From Pseudomonas poae (GTDB taxonomy: Bacteria > Pseudomonadota > Gammaproteobacteria > Pseudomonadales > Pseudomonadaceae), in NCBI GenBank assembly GCA_004000515.1, contig CP034537.1:5594001-5658000 (forward strand): a DNA stretch of 64,000 bases, read 5' to 3'. The notes under the pieces are model-generated. The model worked only from the letters and a program-made list of their open reading frames with translations, was not told the DNA's origin and ran no database searches. Below, piece after piece: positions 30,247 through 39,234 of the stretch. The position numbers and the translations under genes were made by a program. Positions within the stretch are counted from its first letter, which is position 1, and the number at the start of each line of letters is the position of its first letter.

Positions 30247-31389
30247 ATGGACCAGAAAACCTTTCTCAAAACCCTGCGCAGTTGGCAGAACGGTTCCATC
30301 AGCCGTCGTGAGTTCCTCGGCCGCACAGGCCTGGGGCTAGCGGCCGCAGTAGTCGCCACCAACATGCCGGGGTTGCTGACCTCCACCGCCGAGGCCGCCG
30401 AACAGCCCAAGCTGGGCGATCGTCTGTCGCTGGCCACCTGGCCCAATTACCACAGCCAGGAGAACCTCGACGCGTTCGCCAAAACCACCGGCGCACGGGT
30501 GTCCATGAGCGTGTTCGGCTCCAACGAAGAGATGCTCGCCAAGCTGCAAGCCGGCGGCAGCGGTTGGGATGTGTTGGTGCCGACCAACTACACCATCAGC
30601 ACCTATGTGGGCCTGGGCTTGATCGAGCCGTTGGACCTGTCGCGTATTCCCAACTTCGATGCCTCGGCGTTCCAGCAGAAGTTCATCGCCCAGGGCACCG
30701 TGGACGGCAAGGTCTACGCCGTGCCGAAAAACTGGGGTACCACCGGCATGTGCTACGACACCGAAAAACTCAAGAACGGCCCCACCAGTTGGAAGGAGTT
30801 CTGGGCTGCCGCCAAAGGCCCGGCCAGTGGTCGCACCATGGTTCACGACTACCAACTGACCGCCATCGGCAACGCCTTGAAAAGTTTTGGCTACAGCTTC
30901 AACTCCCTGGACCCGAAAGAACTGGCCGACGCCGAGAAGCTGCTGATCGAGGTCAAGCCGCACCTGTTTGCGATCAACTCGGATATCCAACCGTCGATGC
31001 GCAGCGGCGACGCCTGGCTGGCGATGTCCTGGACGGGCGACGCCTCGCAACTGCACCGCGATATCCCGCAGATGCACTTCACCCTGGGCAAGGAAGGTGG
31101 CGAATTGTGGAGCGACTTCTTCGCCATCCCCAAAAGCTCGGAGCACAAGGACGCCGCCTACGCGTTCATCAACTACCTGCTCGACCCGCAGCACAACAAG
31201 CTCGAAGTGCTGAGCCACGGCTACCCCAGCGGTGACAAGCGCGTCGACGCGCTGCTGCCCACCGCCATGCTCGACGACCCGATCATGTACCCCGCCGCCG
31301 AAGCGCTCAGCCCACTGGAGTTCGGTGCCGCCGCCACGCTCACCAGCCCCGCCCGCGCCGAGTTGATGGCGCGGTTCAAGTCCGCCTGA
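30247..31389 (+). CDS. ABC importer substrate-binding protein (PotD/PotF-like, Tat-exported)
   Basis: Intact, 380 residues. The N-terminus carries a twin-arginine signal (SRREFLGRTGLGLAAAVVATN) and is probably cut near residues 45-50, so it is exported folded by Tat, which is unusual among PotD proteins. The mature region opens LSLATWPNYHSQENLDAFAK, the expected PotD/PotF start. Further blocks include NEEMLAKLQAGGSGWDVLVP and YAVPKNWGTTGMCYDTEKL, and the polyamine-family motif SGDAWLAMSWTGDASQ. It follows the ATPase gene by 32 nt and precedes the permeases. Specificity (putrescine, spermidine or another amine) cannot be assigned by eye. Confidence 0.88.
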   Translation: MDQKTFLKTLRSWQNGSISRREFLGRTGLGLAAAVVATNMPGLLTSTAEAAEQPKLGDRLSLATWPNYHSQENLDAFAKTTGARVSMSVFGSNEEMLAKLQAGGSGWDVLVPTNYTISTYVGLGLIEPLDLSRIPNFDASAFQQKFIAQGTVDGKVYAVPKNWGTTGMCYDTEKLKNGPTSWKEFWAAAKGPASGRTMVHDYQLTAIGNALKSFGYSFNSLDPKELADAEKLLIEVKPHLFAINSDIQPSMRSGDAWLAMSWTGDASQLHRDIPQMHFTLGKEGGELWSDFFAIPKSSEHKDAAYAFINYLLDPQHNKLEVLSHGYPSGDKRVDALLPTAMLDDPIMYPAAEALSPLEFGAAATLTSPARAELMARFKSA

Positions 31390-31420
31390 TCGTCCAGCCA
31401 TGGCCACTGAGGAGTCCCCC

Positions 31421-32328
31421 ATGCATGCCGCCACTCACCCGTCCACGGTGACCGCCCTGCTCGCTGCCGCGCCCCCCCGGCGCAGCCTGGGGCGGCGGAT
31501 CACCCTGCTGATGCTGTTGCCGTCGACCTTGTGGTTCCTGCTGCTGTTGTTGATGCCGCTGGTGATCATCCTGGTGTTCAGCTTTGGCGAACGCAGTGCC
31601 GTTGGCGGTTATGCCGGTGGCTTCACATTGGCCAACTACCTCAACCTGGGATCGCGAGCGGCGGCATTCGGCAACACGCTGATGCTGGCGCCGCTGGGTA
31701 CCCTGGTGTGCCTGGTGGCGGCTTATCCGTTGGCGTATTTCCTGGCGGTCAAGGTCAGTCGCAACCGTTCGTTATTGCTGACCTTGGTGATCGTGCCGTT
31801 CTGGACCAGCTTCCTGATCCGCACCTACGCGTGGATCTTTATCCTCAGCGGCAAGGGCATTCCGGCACTGCTGGCCAGCCTGGGCCTGGAAGATGTGCGG
31901 TTGATCAATACGCCGTGGGCGGTGCTGATCGGCATCGTTTACGGCTACCTGCCGCTGATGGTGTTCCCGATCTACGTGAGCCTGGAAAACTCGACAAACG
32001 CCTGCTCGAGGCCTCGGCCGACCTCGGCGCCAGCGCCTTTGAAAGCTTTCGACGCATCACCCTGCCGCTGTCGGCACCGGGGATCATCACCGGGGTGATG
32101 CTGGTGTTCATCCTGTTGATGGGCGAGTTCCTGATCCCGGCAATCCTCGGCGGTGGCAAGGTGTTTTTTGTCGGCAATGCCTTGGTGGACCTGTTCCTGC
32201 AATCGCGCAACTGGCCGTTCGGCAGTGCGCTGGCCATGACTCTGGTGGCGATGATGCTGCTGATCATCGGCGTGTATTTGAAGCTGGTGGCGCGCTATGG
32301 CGGCCGCCCTGCCGATGGAGGCCTGTGA
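31421..32328 (+). CDS. ABC importer permease (PotB-like), frameshifted
   Basis: About 302 residues. The ATG at 31421 has GAGGAG upstream; the ATG at 31400 is less well placed. Six hydrophobic segments are visible, starting with ITLLMLLPSTLWFLLLLLMP. The EAA coupling loop (EASADLGASAFESFRRITLP) appears after a frame change near 31988, where AAAAA in LEKLDKRLLE is read as AAAA. The restored frame ends 1 nt before the next permease. It forms the transmembrane channel with the PotC-like subunit. Confidence 0.87.
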
Positions 32329-32329
32329 T

Positions 32330-33151
32330 ATGTGGCTGCGCAGTTATTCGACGTCGCTGTATCTGTTTTTGTATGCGCCGATCGCGCTGATCGTGCTGTT
32401 CAGCTTCAACGCCGGGCGCAGTGGCCTGGCGTTCGAATGCTGCTCGGTGCAGTGGTTCGGCCGCGCGTTCAGCAACCCTTTCATCATGGAAGCCTTGGGG
32501 CATAGCGCGTTTATCGCCTTGTGTTCGGCGCTGATCGCCACGTTGTTCGGCACCCTGGCGGTGTTTGGCCTGCAACGGGCCGGGCCACGGCTGCGCCTGC
32601 TGTTCGATGCGCTGACCTACTGCGCGATCATCGTGCCGGGCATCGTGATCGGCATCTCGACCTTGATCGCGTTCATCAGCCTGTTCGACCTGATCAACCC
32701 ACTGCTCGCCAGCCTGATACCGAGCATGCCGCGCCTGAACATGGGGTTCTTCACGGTGATTGCCGCCCATTCGCTGTTCACCATGGCCCTGGTGATGGTG
32801 ATCGTGCGCAGCCGCGTCGACACCCTCGACAAGGCGCTGCTGGAAGCCTCGGCCGACCTTTATGCGCCGCCGATGCAGACGTTCTGGCGCGTGACGCTGC
32901 CGCAGATCAGCCCGGCGATAATGGCCGGCTTCCTGCTGGCGTTCACCTTCAGCTTTGACGATTTCATCATCGCGTTTTTTGTCGCCGGTTCCGAGACCAC
33001 GCTGCCGATCTACATCTTCTCGTCGATTCGCCGTGGGGTAACACCAGAGATCAATGCGGTGTCCACCGTGATCATCTGCGTGTCGCTGATCCTGCTGTTC
33101 ACTTCCCGCCACCTGCAAAACCGCCGTGCCCAGGAGCCTGCCCATGCGTGA
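32330..33151 (+). CDS. ABC importer permease (PotC-like)
   Basis: Intact, 273 residues from the ATG at 32330 (MWLRSYSTSLYLFLYAPI), just 1 nt after the previous stop. Six transmembrane helices, with the EAA loop ASADLYAPPMQTFWRVTLP and the conserved FSFDDFIIAFF segment of PotC. Its 3' end overlaps the aldehyde dehydrogenase start by 8 nt, so transport and oxidation are translationally coupled. Confidence 0.88.
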   Translation: MWLRSYSTSLYLFLYAPIALIVLFSFNAGRSGLAFECCSVQWFGRAFSNPFIMEALGHSAFIALCSALIATLFGTLAVFGLQRAGPRLRLLFDALTYCAIIVPGIVIGISTLIAFISLFDLINPLLASLIPSMPRLNMGFFTVIAAHSLFTMALVMVIVRSRVDTLDKALLEASADLYAPPMQTFWRVTLPQISPAIMAGFLLAFTFSFDDFIIAFFVAGSETTLPIYIFSSIRRGVTPEINAVSTVIICVSLILLFTSRHLQNRRAQEPAHA

Positions 33152-34613
33152 TCATCTGTACATCAACGGCCAGTGGGTCAGCCCGGATCTGGGCGGTTAC
33201 CTGGACGTGATCGACCCGGCCACCGAGCAGGTGTTCGAGCGGGTTGCCGCCGGCACCGAAGAAGACATCGACCACGCGGTGCGCGCTGCACGCCGCGCCT
33301 TCGACAACGGCTGGAGCCAGACAAGCGCGGAGGAGCGCGGCCAGTGGTTGGACGCCTTGGCGGACGAGCTGGAACGCGCCCAACCGGCCCTCGCCGAATT
33401 GGAAGTACGCGACAACGGCAAGCCGCTGCCCGAGGCACTGTGGGATGTGGGCGACGCCATTGGTTGCTTCCGTTATTACGCAGGGCTGGCGCGTGAACTC
33501 GACGCTCGCCAGGACCAACCACTGGCCTTGCCGGACGCCCGTTTTCGTTGCCGGATACGCCACGAGCCGATCGGCGTGGCCGGGCAGATCATCCCCTGGA
33601 ACTACCCGTTGCTGATGGCGGCGTGGAAGGTCGCTCCGGCTTTGGCTGCTGGCGCTACGGTGGTGTTGAAACCCTCGGAACTGACGCCCCTCACCGCCCT
33701 GGAACTGGCGGCCGCCGCCGACCGCATCGGCCTGCCAGCTGGCGTGTTGAACGTGGTCACCGGCCTTGGCGTGGATGCGGGCAGCCCACTGACCGAGCAT
33801 CCCGGCGTGGACAAGCTGGCGTTCACCGGCAGCGTGCCCACCGGGTCCAAGATCATGTCGGCGGCTGCGCGGGACATCAAGAACATCAGCCTGGAGCTGG
33901 GCGGTAAATCGGCGTTCATCGTGTTTGATGACGCCGATATCGACGCGGCGGTGGAGTGGATTCTGTTCGGGATCTTCTGGAACCAGGGCCAGGTGTGCAG
34001 CGCCACCTCGCGCCTGTTGGTGCAGGACAGCATCGCCCCGCGTCTGCTCGAACGGTTGGTGGAGGAAACCCGCAAGATCACCATCGGCCCGGGCCTGGAA
34101 CCGGGGGTGCTGCTTGGGCCCTTGGTCAGCCAGGGCCAGTACGACAAGGTGCTCGGTTTTGTCGATCAGGGCCTGGCCAGCGGCGCACGCCTGCTCACTG
34201 GCGGCAAACGCCCTGCCCACCTGACCGAGGGTTACTTTATGGAACCGACGATTTTTGATGAGCCGGCGCATAACAGCATCCTGTGGCGTGAGGAAGTGTT
34301 TGGGCCGTTGCTGTGTGTGAAGCGCTTCAAGACCGAGGAGCAAGCGGTGCAGATGGCCAACGCCAGCCGCTTCGGCCTCGCGGCGGCGGTGATGAGTGCC
34401 GACCCGCAACGCAGCACGCGGGTGGCAAACCAACTGCGGGCCGGGATTGTCTGGGTCAATTGCTCACAGCCTACCTTCGTCGAAGCGCCGTGGGGCGGGA
34501 TGAAGCACAGCGGCATCGGCCGTGAGTTGGGGGAATGGGGGTTGCACAATTATCTGGAGGTCAAGCAGGTGACCGAGTATGTCAGCGACCAGCCGTGGGG
34601 CTGGTATCTGTAA
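33144..34613 (+). CDS. Aldehyde dehydrogenase (gamma-aminobutyraldehyde/betaine-aldehyde type)
   Basis: Intact, 489 residues from the ATG at 33144, preceded by AGGAG inside the previous gene. The catalytic Cys is about residue 285 (QGQVCSATSR) and the general base Glu about 251 (LELGGKS). The NAD-binding FTGSVPTG and the PWNYPLLMAAWKVAPALAAG block are intact. Position at the end of a polyamine-type importer operon suggests oxidation of an aminoaldehyde made from the imported amine, for example gamma-aminobutyraldehyde. Subfamily is an inference. Confidence 0.88.
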   Translation: MRDHLYINGQWVSPDLGGYLDVIDPATEQVFERVAAGTEEDIDHAVRAARRAFDNGWSQTSAEERGQWLDALADELERAQPALAELEVRDNGKPLPEALWDVGDAIGCFRYYAGLARELDARQDQPLALPDARFRCRIRHEPIGVAGQIIPWNYPLLMAAWKVAPALAAGATVVLKPSELTPLTALELAAAADRIGLPAGVLNVVTGLGVDAGSPLTEHPGVDKLAFTGSVPTGSKIMSAAARDIKNISLELGGKSAFIVFDDADIDAAVEWILFGIFWNQGQVCSATSRLLVQDSIAPRLLERLVEETRKITIGPGLEPGVLLGPLVSQGQYDKVLGFVDQGLASGARLLTGGKRPAHLTEGYFMEPTIFDEPAHNSILWREEVFGPLLCVKRFKTEEQAVQMANASRFGLAAAVMSADPQRSTRVANQLRAGIVWVNCSQPTFVEAPWGGMKHSGIGRELGEWGLHNYLEVKQVTEYVSDQPWGWYL

Positions 34614-34654
34614 CTTCATCGGCGACCACGCTTGCTCTGGAGAAATGCAATTCA

Positions 34655-34686
34655 AATGTGGGAGCTGGCTTGCCTGCGATAGCGGT
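34655..34686 (+). repeat. Single REP sequence
   Basis: AATGTGGGAGCTGGCTTGCC(TGCGATAGCGGT) is the same REP variant as at 14541-14634. It has no inverted partner: the repeat element begins directly after it, which suggests an insertion next to or into a former REPIN. Confidence 0.75.
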
Positions 34687-34689
34687 CCT

Positions 34690-35012
34690 TCGGTGTACAT
34701 ATCCATTCTTTGGGTAACGGCGGCTATTGGTTCCGCCCTTACGGCGGCTCACTTTGGAAAAGCCCCAAAGTAAGCAAAGGGCTCTTGCCCCACCACTCGG
34801 CACCTCGCCTAGGCTCGGTGTGCCCTCTCCGGCTTGAATCCGTGGGCCGCCGCGATGGGCCATCCTTGGCCTTAGCGCGGCTAACCCGGCGTCCTGCCGG
34901 GTTACCCACGGATTCAAGCCTGCGTTCGGCCAGCGTGGTTTAACGGGGCGCTTAAGATCAAGATCAAAAGCCAAATCAAAAGCCAGAGCCAGAGCCAGAG
35001 CCAAGGCAGACC
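34690..35012. repeat. Dispersed intergenic repeat unit with a short tandem repeat at its end
   Basis: This single copy of the unit also found at 17293-18058 begins GTGTACATATCC and runs through CGCCTAGGCTCGG and an ACCCGGC-GCCGGGT palindrome to AACGGGGCGC near 34950. It is followed by a purine-rich tandem tract (AAGATCAAGATC, then CCAGAG repeated three times). With REP sequences on both sides, it fills the 528-nt gap between the aldehyde dehydrogenase and the porin gene; no gene is supported there. Confidence 0.75.
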
Positions 35013-35037
35013 ACTGTCTATCTGAAAATGGAGATCC

Positions 35038-35134
35038 AAATGTGGGAGCGGGCTTGCTCGCGAATGCAGTGTGTCAGTCAACAAATTCATTGGCTGATCC
35101 ACCGCATTCGCGAGCAAGCCCGCTCCCACATTTT
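35038..35134. repeat. REPIN
   Basis: AATGTGGGAGCGGGCTTGCTCGCG and its inverted partner lie 40-50 nt apart. It sits just past the stop of the minus-strand porin gene and could act as an mRNA-stabilising 3' structure. Confidence 0.85.
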
Positions 35135-35141
35135 GAGAGTG

Positions 35142-36386
35142 TTACAGCAGCGACAACGGGTAACTGATGATCAACCGGTTCTCATCAAACTCATTCGTAC
35201 TGAAGTCGCGGCGCAGCGTGGAGTTGCGCCAGCGCACATTCAGGTTCTTCGCCGGCCCGCTCTGTATCACGTAGGCCAACTCCGACTCGCGGCCCCATTC
35301 CTCACCATCGGTAACCGCACCGACGTGCGCATTGCTGCCCCGGATATACCTGGTCATCAACGTCAACCCCGGCACACCTTGGGCGGCAAAGTCGTAGTCG
35401 TAGCGCAGTTGCCACGAGCGCTCCTTGGCCGCGTCATAGCTGGAGTTGTAGCTGTCGTTGGCCAGGCTGGTACCGGCGGTGCCGTTGACGCGCATCCAGC
35501 CGTTGTCGCCGGACAGTCGTTGTAGCCCCACATAGAAGGTGTGCGCGCCGGTCCTGGCCGAGAGCATGGCCGACAGTGCACGGTTGTCCAGGGCGCCAGC
35601 GCGGGCGCTGCCGTTTTCTTCGCCGGAGAAGTACCCAAGGTTTGCACCCAGTACCCAACCGCCTACCGGTTGGCTGTGGATCAGGTTGAAATAGCGTTGC
35701 TGATAGATGTCCGCCAGCACTGAATACCAGGCGCCGACTTGGGTTTTCTTGTCGTTGAACTGGTATTCGGCGCCGCCGAAGTTGAAGCGGTCGGAGGTGG
35801 CATCCGGGCGGCCGCCCATGAACATGTCCTCCATGCTTGCGTCATTGCGCGGGCTGTTGGCGCGGAACTGGCCGCCGTACAGGGTCAGGCCAGTGATTTC
35901 CTTCGAGGTAATCTGCGCGCCGCGAAAGGTCTGAGTCAGTGAGCGGCCATCGTCCGAGCGCAGTACCGGCAAGGCCGGTGCCCACTCGCCCGCCTTCAAT
36001 TCGGTGTTCGACAGTTTGGCTTTGAGCGCAACCCCAAGCCGGCCAAAATCGTCCGCCGGGCGGCCATCGCCATGCACCGGCAGCAACTGGTGTTGGCGGT
36101 GCCCTTGCCACCGTCGAGCTTCACCGAGTAAAGCCCCAGCACGTCCACACCAAAAGCCCACCAGGCCTTCGGTATAGCCGGAACGCGCATCCAGGATAAA
36201 GCTCTGGGTCCACTCCTCGGCCTTGGCCTGGGGGTAGTTGCCATTGACGAAGTTGCGATTCAAATAGAAGTTGCGCAGGTTCAGCGAGGCCTTGCTGTCG
36301 TCCAGGAAGCCCTCGGCATGGCTGCTGCCGGCGGTAAGCGCCAGGCACGTGAGTACCACTGGGTTGGAGCGCAAAAGGATCTTCAT
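35142..36386 (-). CDS. OprD-family outer-membrane porin, two compensating frameshifts
   Basis: About 414 residues. A signal peptide (NPVVLTCLALTAGSSHA) leads to the OprD opening GFLDDSKASLNLRNFYLNRNF. Further OprD blocks include FRGAQITSKEITGLTLYGGQ and QLRYDYDFAAQGVPGLTLMTRYI. It ends ENRLIISYPLSLL, a normal C-terminal strand. Between about 36145 and 36085 the frame is wrong: GFWCGRAGALLGEARRW should read GFGVDVLGLYSVKLDGGKG, so two indels cancel. Ribosome site AAGGAA. OprD porins admit small carboxylates and basic amino acids. It is the last gene of the mva operon and probably supplies its carboxylate substrate. Confidence 0.88.
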   Translation of the reverse strand: MKILLRSNPVVLTCLALTAGSSHAEGFLDDSKASLNLRNFYLNRNFVNGNYPQAKAEEWTQSFILDARSGYTEGLVGFWCGRAGALLGEARRWQGHRQHQLLPVHGDGRPADDFGRLGVALKAKLSNTELKAGEWAPALPVLRSDDGRSLTQTFRGAQITSKEITGLTLYGGQFRANSPRNDASMEDMFMGGRPDATSDRFNFGGAEYQFNDKKTQVGAWYSVLADIYQQRYFNLIHSQPVGGWVLGANLGYFSGEENGSARAGALDNRALSAMLSARTGAHTFYVGLQRLSGDNGWMRVNGTAGTSLANDSYNSSYDAAKERSWQLRYDYDFAAQGVPGLTLMTRYIRGSNAHVGAVTDGEEWGRESELAYVIQSGPAKNLNVRWRNSTLRRDFSTNEFDENRLIISYPLSLL

Positions 36387-36402
36387 TTTTATTATTCCTT
36401 TT

Positions 36403-36420
36403 GGGAGGCGAACGCCTCCC
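36403..36420 (-). promoter_or_regulatory. Hairpin between the TctA-type permease and porin genes
   Basis: GGGAGGCG-AA-CGCCTCCC is a perfect 8-bp stem just upstream of the porin ribosome site. On the minus strand it lacks a T tract, so it is more likely an intra-operon RNA structure than a full terminator. Confidence 0.4.
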
Positions 36421-36463
36421 GTCGCAGATAACGGGTATCTGCTGGCTGGTGGGATGGAGGGAG

Positions 36464-37850
36464 TTAGTTGCCGGTCAACGCGATGATCGCGGGTACCGTA
36501 AGCACGGCGGTGTAATAGCCCATGAACTGCACACCGATGTTGAAGCCCAGGAAGCGTGCGAGGAACCCGCCGAGCAAGCCTATGGTGACAATCACCATCA
36601 ACCCCAGCAGCCCGCCTTCCCAGATACCGATCACCAGCACCAGGCCGATAAAGGTCGCGATCACCGCTTCATGGCTGATCTTGCGCACCACAAAGGCCGC
36701 CGCGCCATGGGCGAAGTTCATGGTGAACGGGTACGCCACCAGGATCGCCACGATCACCGCGAGCATGCCGTAGCCGAGGAACTCCCAGGTATTGAGCAGG
36801 TTGTGCAGGTTGTTGATCTCGCCGGTGGCGTTGTCGACGAAGAAGCGCGGCGGTGCGTTGAACAGCGGCGCAGCGGGGCCAGCAGCCACCGGGCTCAGCG
36901 GCAACCCAAAGGCCATCAGCGGGATCAGGGTTTCAGCGATGTAAGTGGACTCGGTCACGCCGTTACGCGCGGTGATCACGGTGGTCAGGCGGTCGTAGGC
37001 ATGCTTGATGCGCGAGCCAATCACTTCGCCCATGATCACCGTCATCGCCACCGGACTGAACACGAACGTCGCGCTGGAGACGCTGGCGGCCATGGCCGTG
37101 ACGCGCACCTGGCGTGGGTTGATGACCTTGAACGGGTTGGGGAAATAGCCGCTCCAGCCCTTCACGTCCGGGGGCCAGGGAAAACACCCGGTATTGGTCG
37201 CGTCGCATGCGCTGGCGCTCGCCGGGGGCCAACAGGGAAAACAGCGAGGCAATCAGCGGTGCCACGGCGATGCCGAGGAAGTAGCTCACCGACAACTTGA
37301 CCCCGTACTGCCCGGTCAACGCCTGCAACGCCACGATTACCACCACAAACGGCACCAGGGCCAGCACTGCGGCCCAACGGCCAGCGGAGAAGTAGGCGAT
37401 GGTAAACGCGGCACACAGGAACACCCACGGTGCGAATTGCTTGATCACCGCGCCGAACGGCGCCAGCAACACCGCGAACAACACCGACAACGGCACCGCG
37501 ATCAGCGCCGCCACCGCGCCACCGGAGATCATCTTGCGCAGCGCGATATGCGGCACGCCGAGCTTGCGCAGGTAGTTGGCATCCGCCAGCAGCGCCGTGG
37601 CCGAGGTATCGCCAGGAATCCCCAACAACGCCGTGGGCACGGCGTGGGTCATGTGCTTGGCCACGGCGCCGGCGAGGAAGAATGTGAGCACCCCGGCCGG
37701 CGGCGCACCCAACAGCACCACCAGCATGGTCAGCGGTGCGAGCGTGGTGGTTTCATCCGTACCGGACACCAGGCCGATGGCGGCAAACACCACCGCGCCC
37801 AGCAGCCCGAGGGCGAAGGCCATCATGATTTCGTGCAGTAAGACTTCCAT
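36464..37850 (-). CDS. TctA-family permease (tripartite tricarboxylate transporter), frameshifted
   Basis: About 462 residues with ten or more hydrophobic segments. The N-terminal half has the TctA-like signature PTALLGIPGDTSATALLADA; the C-terminal half repeats it as TESTYIAETLIPLMAFGLPL. A frame change near 37170 (FSLAP then DVKGWSGYFPNPFKVINPRQ) joins the halves. The ATG at 37850 overlaps the upstream stop as TGATG. TctA is the large membrane subunit of TTT importers for tri- and dicarboxylates. No TctC binding protein is nearby. It probably imports the operon's carboxylate substrate. Confidence 0.78.
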
Positions 37851-38335
37851 CACCCGCGCCCTCCACTGAGGCTGGCAGTGAGTGAGGTGGCCGGCGTTTC
37901 ACGCAGGCTTTCTTCACGTGCCTGGGCCTCGCGAAACAGCTCGTACAGTTCCAGCTCGCGCAGTTCGGCAATCACCTCAGCAGACAAGTCTGCCAAACGC
38001 CCTAGGCTGCCGTACTCCTTGAGCAGGTCGGCCACCACTTGTTCGCGAAAACCCTGGTCGGCGAGGTTCTCTTGCACGTCACGTTTGGGCGGGAACAGTT
38101 TGGCGCTGATCGCCCCGCCCGCCAGGCAGCCGAGGATGCCGATCAACATGGCATAGGCACGGGCCATCTGCGCCGACTCCACCAGGTAGTGCAACAGGTG
38201 CTGCGCAGCAAAGTAGGCGCCCAGGCTGACCACGGCGCCAATGCCGATGGACATTGCCAGGTGGCGGCCATCGATGGTGTCGCCCCACACCTCATACAGG
38301 TGTTGCTTGTCCGGCGGTAAAAGAGGTTGTTGCAT
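37850..38335 (-). CDS. Small two-helix membrane protein, possible partner of the TctA-type permease
   Basis: Intact, 161 residues. The ATG at 38335 has GGAGGG upstream; the longer frame is shadow. Two hydrophobic helices lie at about residues 26-50 (MSIGIGAVVSLGAYFAAQHL) and 58-80 (AYAMLIGILGCLAGGAISAK). A charged cytoplasmic tail follows (REQVVADLLKEYGSLGRLADLS, then ELRELELYELFREAQAREESL), likely coiled coil. It ends overlapping the permease start, so it is probably a TctB-like small subunit, although TctB usually has four helices. I do not recognise the family. Confidence 0.6.
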   Translation of the reverse strand: MQQPLLPPDKQHLYEVWGDTIDGRHLAMSIGIGAVVSLGAYFAAQHLLHYLVESAQMARAYAMLIGILGCLAGGAISAKLFPPKRDVQENLADQGFREQVVADLLKEYGSLGRLADLSAEVIAELRELELYELFREAQAREESLRETPATSLTASLSGGRG

Positions 38336-38384
38336 GGTGCCCTCCGGCCCTTTCGGGCTTGTTGTTTTTATAGGGGGTGAAGCA

Positions 38385-38778
38385 TTAGCCACAGCGGACA
38401 GTGGCCCGTCCGACGGTAGTCGCTTGGCCGTGCCTGTTGACGATGCGCAAGGCGAACGTGACGTCTGCCTGCTCAACCGCCTCGACTTCGGCGCAAGCGG
38501 TGAGCACATCGCCGAGATAGGCGGCGCGACGGTTGCTGTACTCGAACGCCAGCAATTCATCGTTGGCGCCCATCCAGTCGTAGAGCAATTGGGTCAGCCA
38601 GTCGCCCTGCAACGGGCCGTCCACCAGCAGCGCCGGGTGCCCTTCGCCGTCCTGGGCGTAAGGCAGGTCGTAATGGATGCGATGGGCATTCCAGATCGCC
38701 GCGTTGTACAGGAACAATTGCACGCTATCCGGTGTATTGGCGCTCAGGCAGCGCCTGGCCGACTTCAGGAATGGCCAT
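38385..38778 (-). CDS. MaoC-like hydratase half, frameshifted
   Basis: About 131 residues. The ATG at 38778 opens MAIPEVGQALPERQYT; a frame error near 38730 then leads to VQLFLYNAAIWNAHRIHYDL. The segment AHRIHYDLPYA is the catalytic hydratase motif of MaoC/hot-dog enzymes (Asp/His pair). The body continues LLVDGPLQGDWLTQLLYDWM. It starts 2 nt after the FAS1-like half, so the two likely form one heterodimer, as in split mesaconyl-CoA hydratase-type enzymes. It probably hydrates an enoyl-CoA. Confidence 0.75.
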
Positions 38779-38780
38779 GC

Positions 38781-39234
38781 TTACCTCGCTATCCGGGTCA
38801 GGTGTTCGATCACCAGCGGCTCGCCGGCTTCGTTTTCAAAACGGTTCTCGAACACCAGGAAAATCAATGGGCCGTCGCTGCCCTGTTTCTCGTGGATGTC
38901 TACCAGGCTCTGGCGACACACCAGCACGTCGCCGGGATAGATGCGCCCATGCACCTGGTAGCGACTGCCCCGGCCAGGATGCGTTTGAGCGGCAGCTGCG
39001 GCAGCAACGGGTTGTCGGCGCAATGACCGTCTTCACGCAGTTGGTCCAGGGCAGCACCGGCATCAGCACGCTGAACAGGAACATCAGCGGCGCTTCGTCA
39101 CCGGCAAGAAACCGCGCCTGGCGTTGGCCGGTGGCCACGGCGTACTTGCGAATGTCATTGCGGCTGACCTCAAAGCGCACCGGCGGCAAGGCCAGGCCGA
39201 TGCAACTCATGATCTGTTCGGTGAGCAGGCTCAA
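38781..39234 (-). CDS. FAS1-like dehydratase domain protein, frameshifted
   Basis: About 152 residues. The apparent TTG start at 39234 overlaps the CoA-transferase stop; no better start is visible. It opens TEQIMSCIGLALPPVRFEVS then RNDIRKYAVATGQ, the usual non-catalytic N-terminal hot-dog repeat. After a frame change near 39020 it continues GSRYQVHGRIYPGDVLVCRQ and LIFLVFENRFENEAGEPLV. This half is the structural partner of the downstream MaoC-like half. The pair resembles Meh-type (mesaconyl-C4-CoA) and other 3-hydroxyacyl-CoA hydratases. Confidence 0.75.

Noticed and set aside
34582-35004. 140-codon minus-strand ORF with a repeating ALALAFDL tail
   Set aside because: It is the translation of the dispersed repeat and its tandem CCAGAG tract, overlaps the end of the aldehyde dehydrogenase and has no start signal.
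38341-38372. Terminator in front of the two-helix membrane protein gene
   Set aside because: The GCCC/GGGC stem has only four pairs, its T tract is on the plus strand where no gene ends, and the minus-strand operon continues through it.
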